Assembly (NCBI GenBank): GCA_946403075.1
Contig: CAMIYN010000023.1
Coordinates: 1 to 35,064 of the forward strand
Source of the DNA: an uncultured Lachnospiraceae bacterium
GTDB taxonomy: Bacteria > Bacillota > Clostridia > Lachnospirales > Lachnospiraceae
Length of the DNA: 35,064 nucleotides
Reading direction: 5' to 3'
Part shown: positions 1 through 8,202 of the stretch, piece after piece
Position numbering within the stretch: the stretch's first letter is position 1
How the letters are laid out: each line of letters begins with the position of its first letter
The notes under the pieces: generated by a model
Told to the model about the DNA's origin: nothing
What the model saw: the letters and a program-made list of their open reading frames with translations, nothing else
Databases searched by the model: none
Position numbers and translations under genes: made by a program

Positions 1-84
1 ACTATCCCCTTAGACTATTTGTATACCATGTTAGTCTTTACAGTACCACGAGCCCTAATATAAAAAAAATTTTGAAAAAAATGT

Positions 85-182
85 AAAAAAAATCCCCACA
101 ATGGGGAACCCCTAAAAGGGCGATTACGATAAATCGTTGTTTGAACTCGTAGTGTTATCTCATATAGTAGTAATATTGAGAT
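85..182 (-). ncRNA. tracrRNA of the type II-A CRISPR system
   Basis: The trans-activating RNA pairs with the repeat part of the crRNA and scaffolds Cas9. Plus-strand bases 139-173 copy the CRISPR repeat: GTTTGA (139-144), four non-matching bases ACTC (145-148), then 25 bases identical to the repeat (149-173). Read on the minus strand this is an anti-repeat. The repeat has only GA where the tracrRNA has four bases, so the duplex has a 2-versus-4 base bulge in the same place as in the S. pyogenes duplex. After the anti-repeat the minus strand has a small ACGAT/ATCGT stem (nexus-like), a CCCT/AGGG stem, and a TCCCCA/TGGGGA hairpin (93-107) followed by eight T (92 down to 85), a Rho-independent terminator. 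The start at about 182 follows from the promoter at 189-216. The RNA would be about 98 nt. Confidence 0.93.
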
Positions 183-188
183 GGTAAT

Positions 189-216
189 ATTATATCATAA
201 TAATAAAAATTGTCAA
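189..216 (-). promoter_or_regulatory. tracrRNA promoter
   Basis: On the minus strand there is a consensus -35 box TTGACA (plus-strand 211-216), a 16-bp spacer and a consensus -10 box TATAAT (plus-strand 189-194). The predicted start is near 182, about nine bases before the anti-repeat. The match to the sigma-A consensus is perfect, which suggests strong constitutive transcription. Confidence 0.85.
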
Positions 217-238
217 GTTTTGATATCATTAGTATAGT
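210..238 (+). promoter_or_regulatory. cas9 operon promoter, overlapping the tracrRNA promoter
   Basis: TTGTCA at 210-215, a 17-bp spacer and TATAGT at 233-238 form a good sigma-A promoter. It gives a start near 245 and a leader of roughly 23 nt before cas9, with the ribosome binding site AAAGGAG at 254-260. Its -35 box occupies almost the same bases as the -35 box of the divergent tracrRNA promoter. Confidence 0.8.
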
Positions 239-267
239 TATTATATTTAATAGAAAGGAGAAATTAT

Positions 268-3200
268 ATGGATGTCAAAGAATACTATTTAGGATTAGAC
301 ATTGGAACAAATAGTGTAGGTTGGGCGGTAACTGATACAAATTATAATTTACTAAAATTAAAAGGAAAATCTGCTTGGGGTGTTAGATTATTTGATGAAG
401 CTAACTCTTGTGCAGAGAGAAGAGTATATAGACAAAATAGGAGAAGAAAAAATCGAAAAAAGTGGAGACTGGAATTAATAAGACAGCTATTTGAAAAAGA
501 AATCAACAAAATAGATGATAGTTTTTATTTACGAATGAAAGATAGTCCATTATTTAGAGAAGATAAAAATATTGATTCAAAATATGTTTTATTCAATGAT
601 AAAAATTTTAAAGATTTTGATCATTTTAAAAAATATCCAACAATTTATCATTTGAGAAAAGAATTAATGGAAAGTGATGAACCTAAAGATATAAGATTAG
701 TTTTTTTGGCAATATACCATATAGTAAAAAATAGAGGACATTTTTTGTGGTCAAATATAAGTGAAATAGGAGAAAACATTGATGTTAAATTCTGTTTAAA
801 AATTTTGTTTGAGAGTATAAATGATAGATTTATAGATATTTCTGATTTTGATTTATTATCAAAGATTGATGATATAGAAAAAATAATAAAATCTGATAAA
901 ACAAAAAATGATAAAAAATATGAAATAAAAGGTATATTTAAATCTGTAGAAATTGATGATAAAGTTAAAAATAGAATACAAGATATATTATATATGGTTA
1001 TTGGAACAAAAATCAAAGTAGTTAAATTGATTGATAGTGTAGATGATAGCTTTGATGACGAGAGTAATGAAAGTGTAAAGGAAGAAATAGAGTTTGAGAG
1101 TGATAAATATGAAGAGCAAATGGAAAAAGTAAAAAGTTTTCTTGATGATAAAATGATTCAAATAATTATTAATGCAAAAACAGTATACGATAGTATAAAA
1201 CTTGATAAAATAATTGGTAATGAAAAAACGATATCTAATGCAAAGGTTAAAGATTATGAAAAGCATAAAAAAGATTTGAAAGAACTTAAGAGAATAGTTA
1301 AAGAGAATATACCCGATAAGTATGATGAAATGTTTAGAAATGATATAGAGAATAATTATGTTTCATATTCTGGGAAAAACATTATAGGATCTAATAGAAA
1401 ATATATGAAACAGTGTAGAAAAGCTGCATTTTATGATTATATAAAAAAGGCATTAAAAGACATTAATGATCCCGTAATACAAATAATCAATGAAGATATA
1501 GAAAAAAGTAAATTTTTGCCTTTAGAGAGATGGAGCGATAATTCGGTCATCCCAAATACATTGCATCGTTATGAACTTGAAAGAATTCTTGAAAATGCTA
1601 AAAAGTATTTAAGTTTTTTAAGTGAAAAAGATGATAGTGGGAAAACAATTTCTGATAAAATATTGGATACATTTGATTTTAGAATTCCATATTATATTGG
1701 GCCTTTAAATGTTTATCATAAAAATAAAAGTAATGAAAGAAAAGGTGCCTGGCTTACATTTAAGGAAAATAAAGGAAAACTATATCCTTGGAATTATCTT
1801 GATCAAATTGACCAAGAAAAAACTGCAGAAGATTTTATACTTAGAATGACTAATAAATGTACATATTTAACCCAATATGATGTCCTGCCAAAAAATTCTT
1901 TAATTTATCAAGAATTTATGCTTTTAAATGAAATTAATATAATAAAAATTAATGATGAGAGATTAAATGAGAATCATAAGAAAGCGATTTTTGAATATTT
2001 TAAACTTCATAAAAAAGTGACATTAAAAAATATAATTGGTTGTCTAGAATCAAATGGATTTTATAATAAAGGAGATATCACAGAAGATAATTTTACTGGT
2101 GTCAATAAAAATAAAGGTATTATTAATTCACTGTCTACATACCATAGATTTAAAGAATTTTTTGGAAAAGATATAGAAAAAGATGCAATAAGGGATATTG
2201 TTGATAATATAGTTAAATATTTAACTATATATAATGATGGTGGAGAAATTGTGAAAGAAAGAATAAATAAAGAATATGGTGAAAAATTAAAAACTATTTT
2301 TTCTGATAAGTATGATGAGTACATAAAAAAAATTTCAAAATTGAAATTTAGTGGATGGGGGAGTTTGAGTAGAGAATTATTAACATTACAAGGAATGTAT
2401 TTTAAAACAGGAGAGAAGGACACAGTTATAAATTTTTTAAGGCAGTATAGTTTATCATTGATGGAAGTAATAGCAACTGATGATTTTGATTTTATTGAGA
2501 TAATAGAAAAAAATCAGAGAGAGCAAATAAAGAAATTAACATATAATAATTTAGTGCAAGATTTATATGTATCTCCATCAGTAAAAAAAGAAATATGGCA
2601 AGCATTGAAGATAGTAAAAGAATTAAAGAAAGTAATAGGGTATGCACCAACCAAGATATTTATAGAAATGGCGAGAGCAGATGAAGAAAAAAAAGAAACA
2701 ATATCAAGAAAAGATAGTTTAAAGATATTATATGATAATTTAAAAGATGATGAATATAGCGATTTAAAAGAAAAATTAAATAATGAAACTAATGACTCAT
2801 TGAGGCGAAAAGATTTATTTTTATATTACACTCAACTTGGGCGAGATATGTATACAGGAAAATCAATTAATTTAGATGATTTAAAAAATAATTTATATAA
2901 CATAGATCATATATTTCCAAGAGCTCAATCTGGTCAAGATTCTATAACAAAAAATTTAGTTTTAGTAAATAGCAAAGATAATTTAAGGAAATCAGATGAT
3001 TATCCTCTGCCAAAAGATATACAAGAAAATATGAGTAAGTTTTGGTCTATGTTAAAGCAATTAAACTTTATTACTGCTGAAAAATATAATAGGTTGATTC
3101 GAAAAACTAATTTTACCGATGATGAGTTAGCAGGTTTTATTGATAAACAATTAGTTGAAACAAGACAATCAACGAAAGCAGTAAAAGATGTGCTTAAAAA

Positions 3201-4581
3201 TTATTTAAAAAATGAATCAAAAATCATTTCAGTCCATGCAAATTTAGTTTCAAAATTTAGAAATGGTGAAAATATGAAAAAAGATTCACATGGGGAAACG
3301 AAAAAATATCCAAGTTTTTTAAAAGTAAGGTCTATAAATGATTTTCATCATGCAAAAGATGCATATTTGAATATTGTTGTTGGAAATGTTTATAATACAA
3401 AATTTACAGATAATCCTAAAAAATGGATACAAAATGAAAAAAATAATACAAAAATTGAAAAAGGTTTATATAATTTATATTGGATGTTTTCAAAAGATAT
3501 TAAAGGTGCCTGGATATCTGGTGAAAATGGAACTATAAAAACTGTTGAAAATATTATAAATAGAAATGATATTTTAGTCACAGTTCAACAATATGAAATA
3601 AAAGGTAATTTGTATGATGAAACTAAATACCCATCATTATTGCATAGGTCTTTGGAAGATAGTGGGACAAAAGCAAAAATATCATTAAAGAATAATCCAC
3701 CATATAATGATAAAAACAAATATGGTGGATATAGTGCAGTGACACCTTGCTATTTTGTAATATATAAATATGATGAAATTGAGCTAACTAAAAGTAAAAA
3801 TGGAAATAGTAATGAAAAAATAAGTGAAAAGTATTGTATAGATACAGTTCCTCTAATGGATGTTTTAAAAATTAGAAATTCAAAAGAATATTTATTAGCT
3901 ATAGATAAGATTAAATATGAAGATAAGCAAGTTGAATCTATAATATATAAAAATCTATGTGCTGAATATGAAGAAAAGAGCAATAAAAAAACATATAGCA
4001 TTGAAAATTTTAAATTAGTAAAGAATAGAATTTTAAAGAATTCCTTAATATCAGTAAATGGGTATAAATACTATTTGAGAGGAAATAATGAAAATAATAT
4101 ATTACTTGGTTCTGCTGAACAATTGATATTATCTAATGAAATTGAAAAATATATAAAAAAGATTGAAAAAATTATAAATGAGAGTAAAGATAAAAAAGAA
4201 TATAAAATAAATGATAAAATTGGAATTACTACAATAGACAATATCAAATTATATGATATACTATTAGAAAAAATGGATAAATCTATATATAAAAATAGAT
4301 CAGCAAATCAATTTGAAGCATTATCAAAAAAAAGAGAGAAATTTATTGATTTAGATTTATATCAACAATGTAAAATTTTAAATGAAATAATTAAAAACTT
4401 TTCTTGTAAAGTCACTAATAAGTCAAATCTAGAATTGCTAGGATTAGGGAAAAATGTTGGGCAAAATTTAACTATCAGCAAAAATATAGATATTTTAAAA
4501 ACTCAAATTAGACTTTTTGAAATATCAACTACTGGTTTGTTTAATAAAATGGTTGATTTGAATGGGCTGGCGAATTGTTAA
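268..4581 (+). CDS. cas9: CRISPR-associated endonuclease Cas9, type II-A
   Basis: RNA-guided DNA endonuclease, 1437 residues, intact. The three RuvC pieces and the HNH domain are in the usual order: RuvC-I with D11 in LGLDIGTNSVGWAV; the arginine-rich bridge helix around residues 50-70 (RRVYRQNRRRKNRKKWR); RuvC-II with E800 in FIEMARA; HNH with H881 in IDHIFPRA and N905 in NSKDNLRKSD; RuvC-III with H1028 and D1031 in HHAKDAYL. These correspond to D10, E762, H840, N863, H983 and D986 of the S. pyogenes protein. The remaining C-terminal part, about 400 residues, should carry the PAM-interacting domain. It is somewhat longer than S. pyogenes Cas9 (1368 aa), and an acidic, lysine-rich stretch lies in the recognition lobe around residues 250-300. 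The start is fixed by AAAGGAG at 254-260. It overlaps cas1 by 20 bp. The PAM cannot be read from the sequence. Confidence 0.98.
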   Translation: MDVKEYYLGLDIGTNSVGWAVTDTNYNLLKLKGKSAWGVRLFDEANSCAERRVYRQNRRRKNRKKWRLELIRQLFEKEINKIDDSFYLRMKDSPLFREDKNIDSKYVLFNDKNFKDFDHFKKYPTIYHLRKELMESDEPKDIRLVFLAIYHIVKNRGHFLWSNISEIGENIDVKFCLKILFESINDRFIDISDFDLLSKIDDIEKIIKSDKTKNDKKYEIKGIFKSVEIDDKVKNRIQDILYMVIGTKIKVVKLIDSVDDSFDDESNESVKEEIEFESDKYEEQMEKVKSFLDDKMIQIIINAKTVYDSIKLDKIIGNEKTISNAKVKDYEKHKKDLKELKRIVKENIPDKYDEMFRNDIENNYVSYSGKNIIGSNRKYMKQCRKAAFYDYIKKALKDINDPVIQIINEDIEKSKFLPLERWSDNSVIPNTLHRYELERILENAKKYLSFLSEKDDSGKTISDKILDTFDFRIPYYIGPLNVYHKNKSNERKGAWLTFKENKGKLYPWNYLDQIDQEKTAEDFILRMTNKCTYLTQYDVLPKNSLIYQEFMLLNEINIIKINDERLNENHKKAIFEYFKLHKKVTLKNIIGCLESNGFYNKGDITEDNFTGVNKNKGIINSLSTYHRFKEFFGKDIEKDAIRDIVDNIVKYLTIYNDGGEIVKERINKEYGEKLKTIFSDKYDEYIKKISKLKFSGWGSLSRELLTLQGMYFKTGEKDTVINFLRQYSLSLMEVIATDDFDFIEIIEKNQREQIKKLTYNNLVQDLYVSPSVKKEIWQALKIVKELKKVIGYAPTKIFIEMARADEEKKETISRKDSLKILYDNLKDDEYSDLKEKLNNETNDSLRRKDLFLYYTQLGRDMYTGKSINLDDLKNNLYNIDHIFPRAQSGQDSITKNLVLVNSKDNLRKSDDYPLPKDIQENMSKFWSMLKQLNFITAEKYNRLIRKTNFTDDELAGFIDKQLVETRQSTKAVKDVLKNYLKNESKIISVHANLVSKFRNGENMKKDSHGETKKYPSFLKVRSINDFHHAKDAYLNIVVGNVYNTKFTDNPKKWIQNEKNNTKIEKGLYNLYWMFSKDIKGAWISGENGTIKTVENIINRNDILVTVQQYEIKGNLYDETKYPSLLHRSLEDSGTKAKISLKNNPPYNDKNKYGGYSAVTPCYFVIYKYDEIELTKSKNGNSNEKISEKYCIDTVPLMDVLKIRNSKEYLLAIDKIKYEDKQVESIIYKNLCAEYEEKSNKKTYSIENFKLVKNRILKNSLISVNGYKYYLRGNNENNILLGSAEQLILSNEIEKYIKKIEKIINESKDKKEYKINDKIGITTIDNIKLYDILLEKMDKSIYKNRSANQFEALSKKREKFIDLDLYQQCKILNEIIKNFSCKVTNKSNLELLGLGKNVGQNLTISKNIDILKTQIRLFEISTTGLFNKMVDLNGLANC

Positions 4582-5443
4582 AATTAGTAATATAGCAAAA
4601 CTTGAATTAAAATTAGATAAATTGGTAATTAGATATGTTGATGAACAAAAGCAAGTGTTTATAAATGAAATTGACACATTGATAATTGAAAATACAGCAA
4701 TAGCATTAACATCAAGTTTGCTAAATGAACTAATGAAAAACAAAGTAAATGTTTTATTTTGTGATGAAAAAAGAAATCCATATTGCACTTTAAATATGCT
4801 TTATGGTTCTCATGATACAAGCATAAAAATAAAAAAACAAGTTCTCTGGAACAAAGAAACAAAAGATAAAGTCTGGGCTGAAATTATAAAAAATAAAATT
4901 TTACAGCAAAAAAATTTTCTTAGAGATTTGAATAAAAAAGAGTATGAATTACTTTCACAATATGAAAAAGATGTGCTGATAGGTGATGCCACAAATAGGG
5001 AAGCTTATGCAGCAAAAGTTTATTTTAACTCATTATTTGGTATGAATTTTAGTAGGAATCAAGATAACTCTATAAATGCAGCATTAAATTATGGTTATAG
5101 TATAATTTTATCATATATTAATAGGGAGATAATCACAAATGGATATATAACTCAAATTGGGATTCATCATGATAATCAATTCAATTGTTTTAATTTGGGA
5201 TGTGATATTATGGAACCTTTTAGAGTAATGGTAGATAGAATTGTTTATAAAATGAATATAGAAAAATTTGATAAAGATGAAAAAAATAGTTTGATTAAAG
5301 TTCTTAATTTAGAAGTTTTGATTGATGATAAAAAACAGTTTTTATCAAATGCGATGACAGTTTATGTAAAGAGCATTTTTCAAAGTATTGAAAGGAATGA
5401 TGTTAGTTTTATAAAAAACTATATAGTAAAGGATGAATTTTAG
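4562..5443 (+). CDS. cas1: CRISPR adaptation integrase Cas1, type II
   Basis: Catalytic subunit of the Cas1-Cas2 spacer integrase, 293 residues, full length for the type II-A family. The start MGWRIV matches the usual type II-A N-terminus. The metal-binding residues are visible: E147 in NREAYAAKVYF, H203 in IHHDNQFN and E218 in DIMEPFR. The gene begins 20 bp inside the end of cas9 without a clear Shine-Dalgarno site of its own, so it is probably translated by coupling. It overlaps cas2 by 11 bp. Confidence 0.97.
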   Translation: MGWRIVKISNIAKLELKLDKLVIRYVDEQKQVFINEIDTLIIENTAIALTSSLLNELMKNKVNVLFCDEKRNPYCTLNMLYGSHDTSIKIKKQVLWNKETKDKVWAEIIKNKILQQKNFLRDLNKKEYELLSQYEKDVLIGDATNREAYAAKVYFNSLFGMNFSRNQDNSINAALNYGYSIILSYINREIITNGYITQIGIHHDNQFNCFNLGCDIMEPFRVMVDRIVYKMNIEKFDKDEKNSLIKVLNLEVLIDDKKQFLSNAMTVYVKSIFQSIERNDVSFIKNYIVKDEF

Positions 5444-5753
5444 ATATATGCGATTACTTGTAATGTTTGATTTACCAGTATTGACTAGTGATGATAAAAG
5501 GGAATATCGTAAATTTAAAAAATATTTAGAAAAGAATGGTTATTTGATGTTGCAAGAAAGTGTTTATTGTAAGTTGGCTTTAAACAATTCGGTAGCAATA
5601 TCATATGAGAATTCTTTAGAACAAAATAAACCTAAACGAGGATTAGTATTTTTATTAAAACTTACGGAAAACCAATTTGGAAGTATGAGATATATTGTAG
5701 GAGATAAACAGACAGAAATTATTGATAGTGAGGATAGATTTTTGGAGTTATGA
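5433..5753 (+). CDS. cas2: CRISPR-associated protein Cas2
   Basis: Structural subunit of the spacer integrase, 106 residues. The N-terminus MRLLVMFDLP is the beta strand typical of Cas2, with the conserved Asp of the ferredoxin-like fold, followed by a helix (YRKFKKYLEKNGY) and the segment LMLQESVYCKL. Translation could start at 5433 or at the methionine five codons later (5448), which lies directly before the conserved strand. The longer form is kept because AAGG lies just upstream and the overlap with cas1 fits coupling. It overlaps csn2 by 4 bp (ATGA). Confidence 0.95.
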   Translation: MNFRYMRLLVMFDLPVLTSDDKREYRKFKKYLEKNGYLMLQESVYCKLALNNSVAISYENSLEQNKPKRGLVFLLKLTENQFGSMRYIVGDKQTEIIDSEDRFLEL

Positions 5754-6421
5754 AATTATTGAATAATAAATATAATATATGTTTTGATTTTAATGAGTCC
5801 AACATATTTGAATTGGTGTGTGAAAAACCTAATATATATAATGATTTAGTATGTGATTTGTATAATGCAAATAATGATTTGGATAGTCATTTTATTTTGT
5901 CGAAAGATGATAATTTAATAGAGTTTGATAAGAATTGTGAAATAATTTTTAATCCATTTTGTATAGATATAAATAACAAAAGAAATATTGATAAATTTTA
6001 TGGTTTATTAGTTAACAAAAGCAATTATGATGAGTTTTATTTGAAGAAAAATGAATTATTTTTAAAAATATTTGAGTTTGTTAATGAAGTTTCTTTTAAT
6101 ATAGACTTTCCTGTTTTATATGATGAAGATACTGAAGTAAAAAATCTTTTTAAAGCAATAAATTTAAAAATAGATATGGATACTTCGAATCTTCTTGAAT
6201 TATTAGATAGCTATATTAAAATCACAAATAGATTACAAGGAGAAAAAATATATATATTAATTAATTTAAAATCTTTTTTATCTCTTAAAGAGATTAAAAT
6301 GTTTTATGAGAGTGCACTGTATAACAAATATAAGTTGATACTCTTTGAAAACATTGATAGAAGTGATGTTGAAAATGAAAGAAAAATAATTATTGACAAT
6401 GATGGTTGTATTATAGCATAA
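5750..6421 (+). CDS. csn2: CRISPR adaptation protein Csn2 (type II-A signature)
   Basis: Csn2 is a ring-forming, double-strand-DNA-binding protein that works with Cas1, Cas2 and Cas9 in spacer acquisition; its presence makes the locus subtype II-A. The 223 residues are close to the family's usual 220. Visible features shared with streptococcal Csn2 are the N-terminal beta strands (LLNNKYNICFDF), the segment IFNPFCIDINNKRNIDKFY, the central helical part (LLELLDSYIKITNRLQ) and the strand KIYILINLKSFLSLKEI, which aligns with LLIFVNSGAFLTKDEV of the S. pyogenes protein. The assignment rests on this pattern and on its place as last gene before the array. It starts inside the cas2 stop codon (ATGA). 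Confidence 0.9.
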   Translation: MKLLNNKYNICFDFNESNIFELVCEKPNIYNDLVCDLYNANNDLDSHFILSKDDNLIEFDKNCEIIFNPFCIDINNKRNIDKFYGLLVNKSNYDEFYLKKNELFLKIFEFVNEVSFNIDFPVLYDEDTEVKNLFKAINLKIDMDTSNLLELLDSYIKITNRLQGEKIYILINLKSFLSLKEIKMFYESALYNKYKLILFENIDRSDVENERKIIIDNDGCIIA

Positions 6422-6524
6422 TAGTTTTATTATATGGATTTTGTGTTGTAGTGGACATTATACCAAAGTATTTGGTTTAAAATCTATATATAGTATACTA
6501 TATGAATTAAACACTATATTTTGA
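6422..6524 (+). promoter_or_regulatory. CRISPR leader with array promoter
   Basis: This is the AT-rich leader between csn2 and the first repeat. It holds a promoter for the precursor crRNA: TTGGTT (6472-6477), a 16-bp spacer and TATACT (6494-6499), with a start near 6506, about 19 bases before the first repeat. The last bases before the repeat (ATTTTGA, continued by the G of the repeat) resemble the leader-end motif ATTTGAG known to guide type II-A integration. The exact extent of the functional leader is inferred. Confidence 0.7.
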
Positions 6525-7543
6525 GTTTGAGAGTAGTGTTATCTCATATAGTAGTAAAACCAGTAGTAGCAGAAGTCTGCAAGACCTCAGTTTGAGAGTA
6601 GTGTTATCTCATATAGTAGTAAAACATTCTTTTTATTAATACCTGTGAATTTACGTTTGAGAGTAGTGTTATCTCATATAGTAGTAAAACCTCTCTTATA
6701 AGAATCGTCTACATCTTCTGTTTGAGAGTAGTGTTATCTCATATAGTAGTAAAACTAGTATGTGAACCATATTCACCACATAAGAGTTTGAGAGTAGTGT
6801 TATCTCATATAGTAGTAAAACTATAAAGATGTCGCTTATTATACACCCCCAGTTTGAGAGTAGTGTTATCTCATATAGTAGTAAAACAGTATACAAGTGG
6901 CTACTCTGACACCTTTAGTTTGAGAGTAGTGTTATCTCATATAGTAGTAAAACCCTGTGGTTCCACAGCAGCCGCCACAGAAGTTTGAGAGTAGTGTTAT
7001 CTCATATAGTAGTAAAACAAAGATGGGGACGATGTGGTGGAACGCTGGTTTGAGAGTAGTGTTATCTCATATAGTAGTAAAACGAGAAGGCGACGGAGTT
7101 GTAATTGACAATGGTTTGAGAGTAGTGTTATCTCATATAGTAGTAAAACAACACTTCGTCTGCAAGTTCTTTTCCTTTTGTTTGAGAGTAGTGTTATCTC
7201 ATATAGTAGTAAAACACTTATGAAACATATCAGGATGCTGTTATCGTTTGAGAGTAGTGTTATCTCATATAGTAGTAAAACATATTTTTATCTATTTGTG
7301 CTGTTGCAAGTGTTTGAGAGTAGTGTTATCTCATATAGTAGTAAAACCTTACTAATAAATTATAATTATTAGCATTAGTTTGAGAGTAGTGTTATCTCAT
7401 ATAGTAGTAAAACATTAAAGGTGGTATGTGTCCTCCTATTAGTTTGAGAGTAGTGTTATCTCATATAGTAGTAAAACTAATTGCGGCATATAATTAGTCG
7501 CTATATGGTTTGAGAGTAGTGTTATCTCATATAGTAGTTCAAT
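6525..7543 (+). CRISPR. CRISPR array, 16 repeats of 36 bp and 15 spacers
   Basis: Repeats begin GTTTGAGAGTAGTG and end GTAGTAAAAC, 36 bp each. They start at 6525, 6590, 6655, 6720, 6786, 6852, 6918, 6983, 7048, 7114, 7180, 7246, 7312, 7378, 7442 and 7508. The first fifteen look identical. The sixteenth matches for 31 bp and then reads TCAAT in place of AAAAC, as expected for the old, leader-distal end. Spacers are 28-30 bp (nine of 30, five of 29, one of 28). Transcription runs on the plus strand: the repeat begins with the GTTT end that directly follows the spacer in type II crRNAs, and the tracrRNA anti-repeat complements it. Several spacers (for example 6954-6982, 7019-7047 and 7084-7113) are far richer in GC than the chromosome, which points to foreign sources. 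Confidence 0.98.
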
Positions 7544-7569
7544 TTTCATTTTATCAATTTGCTAAAATG

Positions 7570-7578
7570 TGGTATAAT
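7570..7578 (+). promoter_or_regulatory. Extended -10 promoter before the small ORF
   Basis: TATAAT at 7573-7578 is preceded by TG at 7570-7571, giving an extended -10 element. The -35 region is poor (TTTATC at 7550-7555), which an extended -10 can tolerate. The start would be near 7585, about 23 bases before the ATG at 7608. Confidence 0.55.
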
Positions 7579-7607
7579 TTAAAAAAATATCAATGTAAGG
7601 AGATTTT

Positions 7608-7760
7608 ATGTTTTTCAATGAGTTTGAAAAATATGAAGATGCCAAACTAAATAAAAATTTATTGTGGGAATACAAAGTTGATAATGATTTTGATATATTA
7701 GGTATCAAGAAAAGTTATAATATTAAAATTAATAGACAATTTAAAATTTGTAAGTGTTGA
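7608..7760 (+). CDS. Small hypothetical protein, 50 aa, just after the CRISPR array
   Basis: A 50-codon ORF with a good ribosome binding site (AAGGAG at 7598-7603) and its own extended -10 promoter. The product begins MFFNEFEKYEDAKLNKNLLW and ends with CKC. It is charged, with no membrane segment or signal peptide. The start (NEF.KYEDAKLNKNLLWEY) recalls the N-terminus of a family of short helical proteins often found beside nucleotidyltransferase-like genes (from memory, DUF6922). The second half does not continue that pattern, so this may be a truncated or frameshifted remnant. I do not recognise a function. It is the only gene-like element between the array and the DUF3343 gene. Confidence 0.45.
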   Translation: MFFNEFEKYEDAKLNKNLLWEYKVDNDFDILGIKKSYNIKINRQFKICKC

Positions 7761-7924
7761 TATTAACTTTCTAAAAAACTTTATAAAATATTGATTGTAA
7801 TAATAATATAGGTTCTTATAAAAAGGTTATCTAATGTTTATTTGTTTAATGTATTGATATGGATGGTTTTAAAGTAAAAAATAAATATAAATATAACATT
7901 TAATGTGTTAACAGGAGAATCAAT

Positions 7925-8161
7925 ATGCTTGAAAAACAAAAAAAAATAGTAATAACTTTTTCAATGCAAGATGATGTAATTGCATTTGATAGATTTTGTA
8001 AAAAAAATGATATAAAAGGAAAAATTATACACATCCCAATGAGTTTAACTGCAGGATGTGGTCTTTCATATGAATTAGATTTGTCATATAGAGACAGTAT
8101 AAAAAAAATAATTAAAGATAATGGTCTATTTTATGAAGGAATATATGAAGTAGAAGTATAA
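7925..8161 (+). CDS. DUF3343 protein (putative Se/S carrier-like)
   Basis: A small cytosolic protein of 78 residues with a good ribosome binding site (AGGAG before the ATG). The pattern is that of DUF3343: an N-terminal strand and helix (VITFSMQDDVIAFDRFCKKN), a second strand ending in HIPMSLTAGCGLSYEL, and a C-terminal helix with NGLFYEGIYEV. The cysteine in AGCGLS is the conserved one; family members are annotated as putative sulphur or selenium carriers, but the role is not proven. It stands alone between the CRISPR region and the str operon, and its stop codon lies inside a tract of hexanucleotide repeats. Confidence 0.75.
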   Translation: MLEKQKKIVITFSMQDDVIAFDRFCKKNDIKGKIIHIPMSLTAGCGLSYELDLSYRDSIKKIIKDNGLFYEGIYEVEV

Positions 8162-8200
8162 ATATAAATATAAATATAAATATAAATATAAATATAAATA
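8157..8200. repeat. Hexanucleotide tandem repeat (TATAAA) x7
   Basis: Seven perfect copies of TATAAA (8157-8198) followed by TA. The first copy contains the stop codon of the DUF3343 gene. Such a tract is prone to replication slippage. It encodes nothing. Confidence 0.9.
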
Positions 8201-8202
8201 AT

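Noticed and set aside
6696-7372. Open frames running through the CRISPR array on both strands
   Set aside because: They repeat the translated CRISPR repeat and have no start signals.
7348-7377. Spacer 13 shares 17 bases with the signal-peptide region of the solute-binding protein gene (about 33844-33860), suggesting self-targeting
   Set aside because: The match is almost all A and T, the base next to the would-be PAM differs, and the other 13 spacer bases match at about chance level. Coincidence in AT-rich DNA is the simpler reading.
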